Shown here in pieces: positions 54,872-64,000 of a DNA stretch of 64,000 bases. This DNA is from Paramoeba atlantica (Eukaryota > Discosea). A program made the position numbers and the translations under genes. Below the pieces are notes generated by a model. The model searched no databases. It was not told where the DNA came from and saw only the letters and a list, made by a program, of their open reading frames with translations. The stretch covers positions 310,001-374,000 of the forward strand of contig CDRNVI010000065.1 of NCBI GenBank assembly GCA_977017575.1. Direction: 5' to 3'. The first letter of the stretch is position 1. Every line of letters begins with the position of its first letter.

Positions 54872-55888
54872 CTACAATTTTTGACGCATAAGCTTTATGA
54901 ACGGCTCACACACGGAACGCCAATGTGTTGCGGAATGTCGATCCAAACCTTTACTTTTTCCAGATTCGTACCACCCCATCACTGCACTCTCGTTCACAAT
55001 ACCTCTTTCCATTAATTCAAACAAAAAAATTGGGAATTTGTCTTGCATACATACCTTGTTTTCTTGTGCAAAACGCTCTGCCTCTTCCACCACCACAGAA
55101 TATAAATCCTTGTTCACAAATCGCTTCAGGATAGGCGTGAGCTGACGGATTTGCATACACGCATGTTCAGCATCGATACCCCCACGAAAACACGCACGAA
55201 ACACCAACCGGGCCAAATCCTTTTCCTGCATCCCGTATTCCTGTTTCAAATCAAATACCTTGTCCACCACCGCGCTCTCCCCCACCCCTGCGCGAATCAG
55301 CTCGGTTAACTCCACCACCGGGTCCCCACCCACATTTTCTATCGTCTCCTCCTGTAACTCCCCCTGGTCATGCCCGGCGGCTCGCCGTGTACTCCGCTCC
55401 CACTTCGCCTCCTGTTTCTGGTCCTTACTGGGCTGCGCGGCTCGGGTATCCTTCTCGTGCCGCATAATCGCGGCCATCACTTTTTCACTCACCGTGAGGT
55501 CCGAGCCGCGGGAGCAGGCCTTGCAGGTCATCTGGAGTCTTCCCTTCTCCGCTGTGGTGTAGACCGTCTCGGGGTTACGGCAGTGTTTGCACAACACCCC
55601 GCGACGGATAAACTCGTAGAGCCGGTTTTGGAGTTTGTACGCATCCGCCTTGATGTGATCCCCGGCCAGGGACCAGCGATCGTTCTCGAGTTTCATCGCG
55701 ACCCCGAGATCGGTGCTCATGGATTTGATGAGGTACTCCGCGGGACGGTGGATGGAATCGGCGACGTCGCGGATGTTCAGCACGACGGTTTTGATGCCGT
55801 TGCCCCGGCCCTCGACTTTGCACAGCAGTGCGGGCATTTTGTACCGGTAGAAGGAGTCCTCGCGACGTTCTGGGTCAATGTTGATCAT
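54872..55888 (-). CDS. Translation initiation factor eIF5, copy 2
   Basis: 338 residues, identical in sequence to the copy at 44343-45359 as far as compared by eye. Only the downstream side differs: here the stop codon lies 25 bases beyond the end of the transposase-like frame, while copy 1 adjoins the PHD gene region. Both copies have the same upstream 490 bases, so promoters are probably shared and dosage doubled if both are real. Confidence 0.93.
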   Translation of the reverse strand: MINIDPERREDSFYRYKMPALLCKVEGRGNGIKTVVLNIRDVADSIHRPAEYLIKSMSTDLGVAMKLENDRWSLAGDHIKADAYKLQNRLYEFIRRGVLCKHCRNPETVYTTAEKGRLQMTCKACSRGSDLTVSEKVMAAIMRHEKDTRAAQPSKDQKQEAKWERSTRRAAGHDQGELQEETIENVGGDPVVELTELIRAGVGESAVVDKVFDLKQEYGMQEKDLARLVFRACFRGGIDAEHACMQIRQLTPILKRFVNKDLYSVVVEEAERFAQENKVCMQDKFPIFLFELMERGIVNESAVMGWYESGKSKGLDRHSATHWRSVCEPFIKLMRQKL

Positions 55889-56375
55889 GGAATGGGTTGG
55901 TTTTAAGAAAGAAAAAGTTCACTATTCGTTAAAAAGATGTGAATTGTCATGTGATATCGTGTGAGAATAAACCAGGCCAGTCGAAGGGCATTGTATCCAA
56001 TTCCTAAACTATTTGTTCACTAGATTTACTACTCTACTTTCAGTATACACTGAAACTCAGTATACACTGAAACTGGAGTATAATACTCCATTCTTAGAAT
56101 TTGTATCTAAAGGATTAGCCTGGTAAACGGAACCCGACACATTTTGAGCGCGGCAAGCCTCATACTTCTTCTTCCGCTGTTACGCTCGCCAATAAACTGG
56201 CTACCCGGACTGCTGACCAAACAAAATGGACCTCAATTGCGGACGAATCATGGGTAGATTCAGAAATCAATCCTCGATACATCGGTCACGAAGTGCAGTG
56301 TTCCGTTTTCGAAAGACAGAAAATTGATTTGGTCATAACTGATGCTTGCCACGGTATGTCAGACACTCCACTTTG

Positions 56376-57266
56376 CTACACGTCATTCATCCGCGCAATA
56401 GCGGCCAACCCTGCCTTGCTCACCATAGTCCTCCTTTCCTGCACCGAAGGAGCCGCTGTGGATTTCCTCACCGCTCTCGACACTGCCGTTGCGGGCGATT
56501 TCCTAAACCGTGACACCACCGGTTTCACCTCTGCCGTGCCAACCATTCGTCCCCTTTTTCGAACGTTGCCTTCATGAGCTGCTTTTGACGTACGCCTTTC
56601 CTTTACTGTACTCTCCCCGCACCCACAGGAGGCCTCCATCTGGTGTGTCTCAAAAAGCGAGCCTAGTCTACGCCCGGTTCCCGCAAACGGGTGGGATGTG
56701 ATCGTCTTGTTTGCTAATCCTCCAGGGCCGCTCTGTTCGTTCGCGGGCCCTAGCCCGAGACTTGGATACGCGGAGGAATGAAACGGGTTGCGCTCCCAGT
56801 GCCCCTCTACGAACGAGCACCAGGAATGGTAGAGACGGCGGAACTCCGCATTATGCGGACCGACGCGGTTGTGCACGAGTTCATGAACCATGGTGCTCAC
56901 TAAGGCGGGGAGAGGAAGAAAGGTGGAGCCAGAGAGCCCATCTGGGACTTTATTTTTTTCAGCACTTTTTTCAAATGTGGTTTGGGTACGACGGGAATGG
57001 GGTGAGCCCTTGGGTGGTCTCCGTCGGCTAGGTGTGGGGGTGCGTAGACGAACACGAATCGTTTCGCCATGGTTGTAATTGATACCGAGTAAGCATTGGT
57101 TTGCGGGTGAAAATTCATGTAACGCCCCGACGTGTAGGGATTCGGTACGCATGAGAGGGCGGACAAGATCCAGAATGGTTTGGAGTAAGGCGGTGGCGTG
57201 CTCTCGGTGAGGGAGTGCAAGGGTTTGGAGAGAAACAATGTCGACCGCGTTGATTGCTGGAGACAT
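56376..57266 (-). CDS. WLM-domain metalloprotease (Wss1-like), copy 2
   Basis: 296 residues, the same as the copy at 45847-46737, including the HELVH...GPH zinc site and the Arg/Pro-rich insertion. No difference between the copies was noticed. Confidence 0.82.
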   Translation of the reverse strand: MSPAINAVDIVSLQTLALPHREHATALLQTILDLVRPLMRTESLHVGALHEFSPANQCLLGINYNHGETIRVRLRTPTPSRRRPPKGSPHSRRTQTTFEKSAEKNKVPDGLSGSTFLPLPALVSTMVHELVHNRVGPHNAEFRRLYHSWCSFVEGHWERNPFHSSAYPSLGLGPANEQSGPGGLANKTITSHPFAGTGRRLGSLFETHQMEASCGCGESTVKERRTSKAAHEGNVRKRGRMVGTAEVKPVVSRFRKSPATAVSRAVRKSTAAPSVQERRTMVSKAGLAAIARMNDV

Positions 57267-57421
57267 TGGTCCAAGAGTAGAAAGTAGGAGATGCTTGAAA
57301 ATTGGAGGTCACTAAGATACAGCAGGTGATGGTTACAGTAAATCCCCCTGCGCGCAATAGCTCCATCACTTAGTGGTTACGAATCACTTATTAGTTTCAT
57401 AAGGTAATTAATTCGAAAAAA

Positions 57422-59004
57422 AACTTGTTGTTTTTCAACGTAGAAGTCACGACCGCTTCGCGTTGAAAACTACCTCCGCGTTTAACGGAGCGACTAGAAA
57501 AGACGGCTTGGCCAGGAAAACAGAACTCTGCTTTATGACGACTCCTCCGGCTCCTCTCTTGAATCATGTGATTCAGAAGATTCCGAGGGATAAGCAAGTA
57601 AGTCAGGTATCGCCAAAATTCTACTTTGTGGAAGAGGCTGGTCAAGATCTTAGGTCGGTTCTTGAACAAAACCCATTGTTTGCTCCGCGGCGTTCCACAA
57701 TGCATGTAAGATTGCATGCGAAAATTTACCAAAGTATGTATCGTACCCCTGTATTTGATCACCACAAGGATGACCTTTTTTTGGCTGATTTAGGGTACAT
57801 TGGTTGTGCACACTGCCTTGTACCCTACCGTGATCTGACCAAGTCGCAAAAGCATCTCAACCAAAGCATTTCATTTATTCGGTCTCCAATCAAAGCGATG
57901 TTTTGCTCATTTTGACAGGTTTCGTTTTTTTATGGTACTGACCATGATATCCCTTGGGTCCGAGATGTCCTTCAAATTGGATCTGTAGTAACGTATAGCC
58001 TGCTGACTAACAAGCCGCAGTGTTTAAAACCTAAAAGTGATGAGGATGAGTGCTTATGTACTAAAGAATGCGGTGTAGTTGGGTGTACAAAAGCTCGCAG
58101 AGACTGGCTTAAGGAGCGTATCCATAACGTGGCGTACGACTCAAAAAAAACGGGTACTGTGACCCCCCCTTTACTTCGCCCGTTTTGATCAGTAGCGAAG
58201 TATAAAGGCGGGGGGTGTACAATATCGCCAAAAATGTGTTCGGAAGCTAATAAACCCCGCCCAACGAATAAGGGGCTTAATTGCGGTGGTTGTATAACTA
58301 CCGCTCTACCCTCGATTATTGAAAAAAAAGTGAACAAAAACAGTGAAAATAAAGGGGAACACAGTAATATAATAGAAGAAAAAAATATAAAAGGGGACCC
58401 GGTGGTCCAAAACTGAAAAAAAAAATTCAAAAAAATGGGGGGTCCATGGGGGGGTCCATGGGGGGGGTCCATGGGGGGGGCATACGTCGCGATTTTTTTT
58501 CGAATTTTTTGCTTTTCGAAATCGAGCGTAGGGAAGTGGTAGAGTATACCGCAGCGATAATTTTCCACCCCCCCTGGGGGTACCCCCACTGGTACGCGCG
58601 GGAGGGATCCGACAAGGTCAAAATTTCCGAAATTTTTGGGGTGACCAAAAAAGATTTTTTTTAGACCCAAAAAAAAATAAAAATCTTATTTTTCCAAAAT
58701 CGACTCCTAAAACGTGTTTTAGGAGTTTGGGACTTCAGCTACCATTCTGCGACGTTTTTTGCGTCACATTCGCCTCCTACCCCTACTGGTAAGGCATCCA
58801 AAACGGCCCAAATTTGGGTTAAATTTTCACATTTTTTTTTGCCGAAAAATCGAGGTTTTTACCCCCAAAAAATAGATTATGCATGATCTTTTCGCGATTT
58901 TTCTTTTTTAGGCTCTTCGTTAAACGCGGCGGTAGTTTTCAACGCGAAGCGCGCAGCATGAGTGACTTCTAAGTTGAAAACAACTACCGCGTTTAACGAA
59001 GAGC
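57422..59004 (+). mobile_element. Probable decayed DNA transposon, copy 2
   Basis: Duplicate of 46893-48475 with the same inverted ends and internal frame. It contains the one substitution found between the two large units (G at 58617). Confidence 0.55.
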
Positions 59005-59447
59005 CTAATTAATAAGGGGCTTTATAAGGGGCTGCGGGTGGCGAGGTTTCACCCGCAGCCCCTCATATGAATATTTAGAACGTCCTTGTTTCGTTTTTGG
59101 AAAAATTAAAACCGCCCCCCCCCTCGGGGGGGGGGGGAGCACACGGAAAAACTTAGCAGGTTTCAACCCTCTAAGTAATGTCCCCCCGTTTAAGCGCACC
59201 TCGTTTTCCGGTGAAAAATGCGCTTAAAAGGGGGGGGTCTGAATCACTATATAATCAAAAAATTCGCCCCACTTCGCGGCGCCGGAATCTGCACCTTGAC
59301 TCTATGTGCGCTTAAGCGGGGGGGTCTGACCGGGAGCGCGTAAGGGGAGGGGGGGAGTAAGTATAAAGGGGGGTCTGACCAGAGAAGTATAAAGAGGGGG
59401 TCACAGTAAGTAAGCGCTCGCATTATCTGGTGGCGTTTCGGGGTGGT
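59005..59447. repeat. Hairpin cluster and LINE 3' fragment, copy 2
   Basis: Duplicate of 48476-48917, longer by one G in the C9/G-run hairpin (12 G here, 11 in unit 1). The LINE fragment is at 59287-59342. Confidence 0.55.
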
Positions 59448-61133
59448 TTAATCGTCAGTACTAAAGGCACTTGCTGGATTCAGGTTTGAACAGATATGGA
59501 TACGAGTACTACTAATTTCACATAATGGGTCAGACGAAAGGTGAATTCTGTGGTACTCATCCGCATCACACAGCTTTTGAAATATCGTTCCCCACTCTTC
59601 ATCTACTACCCAAGGCATATGAATGATGTTTAATCCAATTTCTATCATCACCCTTTCTTTGAGGTAATCAAAAGAGCATTTCAAGCCAGTATCTTTCTCT
59701 ATCAAATCAGGGCCTCCACTCGATTCTGCGTTCAACTTCATAGAGGTAGAGAATTGGTTACTTTCTATATTCGTGTCACCCAACTCTTCTTTTAATTTTT
59801 GTGCCGTACAAAGTTGGGCATCAGTCAGTAGCGCCCACATTTGTGGTGAGTTACTCACCTTGTTTTCAGTATCGGTTTGTGCGTTCAAGGCCTGTATTAC
59901 TTCTTGTGGACTCAAAGCCACACTATGAGCTTTTAACAAGTGAAAGGGGTGAATGAGAAAATCCTTCTCTCGAGATTTTCTCATGGCCTTATTAAAGGAC
60001 GTGCAGCGCTCTTCGGCCACAGCATACTTCGTTTGACATAACACAAGACGATGTAATAGCCATGTACAATGCTTAGAAAGAAAAAGTCTTCTGGACGTTT
60101 TCAGAAAATTTTCATTTTCTACACCCGATACGCTCCGCGGTGTAGAACAATTTTCTAAACCTGTACTTTCGGCTGAGTCAAGAAAGTGTAGTCTGAGCCA
60201 AGATTCAGCACATTTTGTGCACTCCTGGAAAACCTTTTCCATTTGCATCCGTTTTTCGTTTACTGCTTCCTCAGAACACTTTGCACCGTTGCGTGGCGTG
60301 TAGAACCAATCTAGAACCGTAGCAAATACCCCTACGCTAGGCAAAACACCCAGCCAATGCACGAACTGTTCCAGATGCAGAGGTAGCTGAACGTGTTGCA
60401 CATGTGTGTCTTTATCGCAAAAACTAATTTCGCTCTGTACTACGTATTCTCTATGTTGTACCCAACTTTTGAGAAAGCTCTCCGTATAGAGCCGCCGTCC
60501 TACTGTAACTGTGATGCTCTCCGCTAACGACAATTGGGTTGATTGCAAGTCGCAAGGAAGAATTCCCGCATTGCTGGATTTCGACACGCATGCGAAGCGT
60601 ACAGCTTGTTGTCGAAGATATAATCGGTGCAGGTGATCTTCAAGCATGAGGCGAATTAAATCCTCTGAAGTAATTTCATGTTTTTCAAAAAAACTGTTTC
60701 TCCGTCCTTGAGGACGCAACCGATATCGGACGTTTAAAAGTTGTGATGTCTGGAGTGGATCCTGTTCATGAAATGGACTGCCTGAAGTGCTTTCCGTTGG
60801 AGGTTGTGAATGCCTATGAAGGTTCTTTAGCCAGTTAAAAACTCGAAAATCTTTCTCCCAATAAGGGTGGATCTCTCTAATTCTTTTCAAACGATTAACT
60901 GATTCTTCGTTCATAAAATTCTCTTGGTATTTCTCCGCCTGTCGATTCTCAAGCATAGCTTTCTCCAGAACACGAATACTCGAATAACAGGGGTCATTCT
61001 CTATCGATATGTAGGACGGATGTCCAAAAATTTCGGGATCTCTAGCATCGTACGGAATCGAAGGTCCAATAAGGGGATCAGTGCCGTCCTTGCTGTTTCG
61101 TTCAAGGCCAAGGATAACCGTTATTTCTTCCAT
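59448..61133 (-). CDS. Unknown 561-aa protein, copy 2
   Basis: Same protein as at 48918-50603; no difference noticed. Function unknown. Confidence 0.72.
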   Translation of the reverse strand: MEEITVILGLERNSKDGTDPLIGPSIPYDARDPEIFGHPSYISIENDPCYSSIRVLEKAMLENRQAEKYQENFMNEESVNRLKRIREIHPYWEKDFRVFNWLKNLHRHSQPPTESTSGSPFHEQDPLQTSQLLNVRYRLRPQGRRNSFFEKHEITSEDLIRLMLEDHLHRLYLRQQAVRFACVSKSSNAGILPCDLQSTQLSLAESITVTVGRRLYTESFLKSWVQHREYVVQSEISFCDKDTHVQHVQLPLHLEQFVHWLGVLPSVGVFATVLDWFYTPRNGAKCSEEAVNEKRMQMEKVFQECTKCAESWLRLHFLDSAESTGLENCSTPRSVSGVENENFLKTSRRLFLSKHCTWLLHRLVLCQTKYAVAEERCTSFNKAMRKSREKDFLIHPFHLLKAHSVALSPQEVIQALNAQTDTENKVSNSPQMWALLTDAQLCTAQKLKEELGDTNIESNQFSTSMKLNAESSGGPDLIEKDTGLKCSFDYLKERVMIEIGLNIIHMPWVVDEEWGTIFQKLCDADEYHRIHLSSDPLCEISSTRIHICSNLNPASAFSTDD

Positions 61134-61320
61134 TTCATTATTTTGAAACTTGTAGCCAAAATAAATAAGCTATCCTGGTATACAACTTGCAAAACAACAC
61201 TTTGCAGTAGAATAACAGCAAAAGGAGAGTGATATACTGAAATCCGGGTAAACCTGGGATCAATTGGACTGAAGAATTGTAAGTCATGTATGAATAAATA
61301 ACTCATTCCATTCGCACATG

Positions 61321-62532
61321 CTACTTCGTTGCGTTTGCATGAACTGCACCCTCCTTCACGAAAAGCGTTTTTTCCTTGACCCCATGCTCCTCCAGCGGGG
61401 CCAACGTTTCCACGATACTATCAAGCTCCGGTAGAGGATAGCGCAGCAGCGCGGCAATCCCAGACATTTGCGCGAGCTGCCTTCCGGTGACATGCAACGA
61501 GGAGAAGAACAACACCTTCCCCCCGAGCTCATGGACGTTATCTACCAATGCAACGTATCGCCTACGCGTGGGATACCCCGCACTCAACAGCGTATCACAC
61601 AGTAGTAGCGTGTCCACAGCATTCCGAGTGATCGCCTCCGCAACATGCCGGGGGCCATAGCACACCGTGTCCGGGTCTTCGTTCATGTTTTTAAAAAACA
61701 GTTCCAACGCTCGTGCCTCCTCACACGCCTTCACGTCGGCTAACTGGGACCGCAGCCCGGGATCGGCCAGAGCCTCAGCCAACGCTCGTCGGTGCGCACT
61801 GTGCAGAAGACAGGACACAAATCGACTCTTGTGTTGCACAGCTTCTGGACTATTATGAAATAAATACTCCAGGAATTGTTCTCGTAAGAATCCCGGGGAT
61901 CCGATCACACAAACTTTTACATGCTCCCAGTGAACATGTCGCTCCATGGCGGAAATAATTTTATCGAAAAACTTTTCCATCGCCTTGTCCCGGCTGGATG
62001 GATCGTAACAAGCACGAGATTTTCTCGGTACCCCAGACTCGATAGTTTCTCGTGTAAGTGTCATGCTGGGGGTAATTAACGATATATGTGCGACCCCGGG
62101 TTCCATGGTCACCGCCGCGAGCTCCGCAGAGGCTACACGGTCACAGGAGGCTTTAATGTGTTCCATATGGGCGGGATCCCAGGACCCTTTCCCGACACTC
62201 AGCTCGTACCCGAGCTGCAACGTAAATGTGTGATGCTGTCCGAGTCGCACGAATTCATTCTCCCCAATGTTAATCCCCGCGACCCGTAGAGTGAGGCTCA
62301 CGGCGTCATACTCAATACGCACGAGCCGAAGGATTAGCGTCAACACTTTACGATGGGCTGTGGCAGATTTACCCCCCGAGGCGTCGGTTTGAATCTTTCG
62401 TGTGGTCTTGGTTTTAATCGTGTCCCCGGCGGCTAGAAGGTTGTACAGGTCCCACATGTCCTCGGCGTGCTCGGGAAGTAACGTGAGTCGCCCACCCCCC
62501 TCGCGGTCCATGGACTTGCGTAATATTTTCAT
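61321..62532 (-). CDS. Pelota/Dom34 ribosome rescue factor, copy 2
   Basis: 403 residues, the same as the copy at 50791-52002, with identical spacing to the 561-residue gene downstream. Confidence 0.95.
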   Translation of the reverse strand: MKILRKSMDREGGGRLTLLPEHAEDMWDLYNLLAAGDTIKTKTTRKIQTDASGGKSATAHRKVLTLILRLVRIEYDAVSLTLRVAGINIGENEFVRLGQHHTFTLQLGYELSVGKGSWDPAHMEHIKASCDRVASAELAAVTMEPGVAHISLITPSMTLTRETIESGVPRKSRACYDPSSRDKAMEKFFDKIISAMERHVHWEHVKVCVIGSPGFLREQFLEYLFHNSPEAVQHKSRFVSCLLHSAHRRALAEALADPGLRSQLADVKACEEARALELFFKNMNEDPDTVCYGPRHVAEAITRNAVDTLLLCDTLLSAGYPTRRRYVALVDNVHELGGKVLFFSSLHVTGRQLAQMSGIAALLRYPLPELDSIVETLAPLEEHGVKEKTLFVKEGAVHANATK

Positions 62533-64000
62533 GGAGACATTTCGTTCTACGCAACGAAAACAAAGTCAGAAATGCGGAGGCATGTAAAGTAGCCTTGGGG
62601 CTTCAACATTGCAAAGAAAAGGTCCGAATTAGAGGTTCAAGTTCTTCTCCTCCGGATTTGAAGTATATTTTTGTACGATACCATTTCTATGAAAGTTAAT
62701 CTATCATAATGAACTTTAAAGTGTCAGTTTCATAATGATACTGGCTTCACTAGGTTCACTGCTCGGGCTTAATTTTTTAGTAGTATATACCTTTTTTAAC
62801 TGACTGCAAACGGGGTACTCTCCCCCCCCCTATCCTAGCGTTGCCTGGTTTTGGTGAAAAGCAACGCTAGGAGGGGGCGGGGGAGTAAAAACCCCCACCA
62901 ATGGGGAATTTCGAATAATGTACTTGCTCATCGGGCCACGATTTTCAAGTGAATCTTTAGACATGTCGATGACGGTTCTAAGATGGTAATATAGCCATGG
63001 TAATATAGCCATTAGTGAGACTAATGGCTAATGACAGTAATAACATGGGATTGATAAATTGTTGAAATCGATAAAAAAATGTCTTCATGAATATAGAACT
63101 CGGAAAAAAAGAACAAAAAAAAAATCTGCCGCTTCGCGGCTGGATTAGTCATCCTCAAAAGCAACGCTAGGAGGGGGGGGACCGGGGCAACGCTAGGATA
63201 GGGGGGGGAGTAATATTACTTCCCCCCCTACTTATGCGCAACCGTTTGACCCGGCCACTTAAGCGCAATTTTGACGCATCGTTCAGAAGAACAGCGCCGC
63301 AAAGCGGCGCGATCTTTTTTTGTGGTACGAAATTTTGTACCAATTTTCGCCACTATTGAAATGGAGAGTCTGCAGGTAGTCCCTTTGGACGTTCAAAAAT
63401 GATCTTCATCGATCTCCATCGATCTCCTCTGATCCACACTGACCTCCACCGATCTGTACGGCGAGTCTTTGCAAACTATACTGTACTGTTCATCAGAGGA
63501 ACATCAGAGTACTGTACTATACTGTACTGTTCATCAGAGAATGTATGGTGAAAATGTACTGTGAACAGCGATTTTTTTGAAAATGTTCCTCAGAGGGTTG
63601 AAACCTGTCAGGTTTTGCCGGGTTTTGCCAGGTTTTGCCTGGACACCTATTTTGGGAGGGTTACTTTGGGAGGCGTGCCACGGCTTCAAGAAGGGGCATT
63701 TTGTGAAAACTGAACCAATATTCGCACTTTTCTCATTTCTGGTAAAAAAAAAGTTTATTTGAACTTTTTTCTGCCCCTTTTTTATGATGAATTGTGTTTG
63801 TGTACATTAATTTTATATAAACGGTGTGTTTTTTGAATTCGTTTGTGCTTCTTTATCTTCTCACCTTTTAATGACGCGCACTGGATGCGTTAAGGTTGTC
63901 GTTCAATAATTATCATTAGAAAAATGTCCTCCAGGGGTGAGAATCAATGTCTTAAAAGGATGCGAAAGCACTCTCCAGTGGCGCAGAAAGTGATATGTTA
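62533..64000. other. Intergenic repeat cluster, copy 2
   Basis: Duplicate of 52003-53470: MITE-like element at 62813-63222, TAATATTAC hairpin at 63,197-63,230, gatc-rich repeats and 'ggttttgcc' tandem units. It is cut by the window end. Confidence 0.6.

Larger units (their letters stand above)
54764..64000. repeat. Tandem segmental duplication, unit 2 (first 9,237 bp, continues past the window)
   Basis: Second copy of 44235-53470 with constant offset 10,529, rising to 10,530 after the extra G near 59,130. Genes within it are listed below; they encode the same proteins as unit 1 as far as compared. Confidence 0.95.

Overview
This window looks like nuclear DNA of a unicellular eukaryote (protist or alga). 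The genes are eukaryotic: importin-7/8, BOP1, eL18, eIF5, Pelota and BRCA2. Several others carry mitochondrial-type leaders: HslU, a FAM210-like protein, two family A DNA polymerases and a PIN-domain protein. Genes are almost all single-exon, intergenic gaps are short and AT-rich, and the standard genetic code fits, with TAA, TAG and TGA all used as stops. Mitochondrial HslU and plant/protist-type organellar polymerases argue against animals and fungi, but I cannot fix the lineage.

Every host gene I recognise lies on the minus strand, while the recognisable transposon reading frames lie on the plus strand. Such a one-way run recalls the directional gene clusters of kinetoplastids and dinoflagellates, although no spliced-leader signal was demonstrated.

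Layout. 1-2761: importin-7/8, cut by the left edge. 3107-4534: HslU. 4.7-6.27 kb: decayed LINE pieces. 6.3-19.3 kb: Tah18/NDOR1 reductase, an unknown probable mitochondrial protein, a small membrane protein, a FAM210-like protein, a PIN-domain protein, a small eEF1B-like protein and BOP1. 19.8-26.0 kb: a repeat-rich island with an almost intact Tc1/mariner copy, an internally deleted second mariner, tRNA-like sequences, an 81-bp tandem repeat, an 88-bp-arm foldback and a MITE. 26.1-34.3 kb: two tandem family A DNA polymerases sharing a nearly identical 513-bp block. 34.5-44.1 kb: a choline-transporter-like protein, eL18, a BRCA2 with 21 nearly identical BRC repeats, and a PHD-finger protein. 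44,235-64,000: a tandem duplication of about 10.53 kb carrying eIF5, a WLM metalloprotease, mobile-element debris, an unknown 561-aa protein and Pelota. The second copy runs off the right edge.

Functional themes are translation and ribosome work (eL18, BOP1, eIF5, Pelota, eEF1B-like), mitochondrial upkeep (HslU, polymerases, FAM210-like, PIN) and genome maintenance (BRCA2, WLM protease). The observations most worth following are the higher-order structure of the BRC array, the polymerase pair in which one member has lost its ExoI acidic residues while sharing a homogenised exonuclease block, the very young 10.5-kb duplication, and the one-strand gene order. All identities come from reading translations and motifs by eye; no database search was run.
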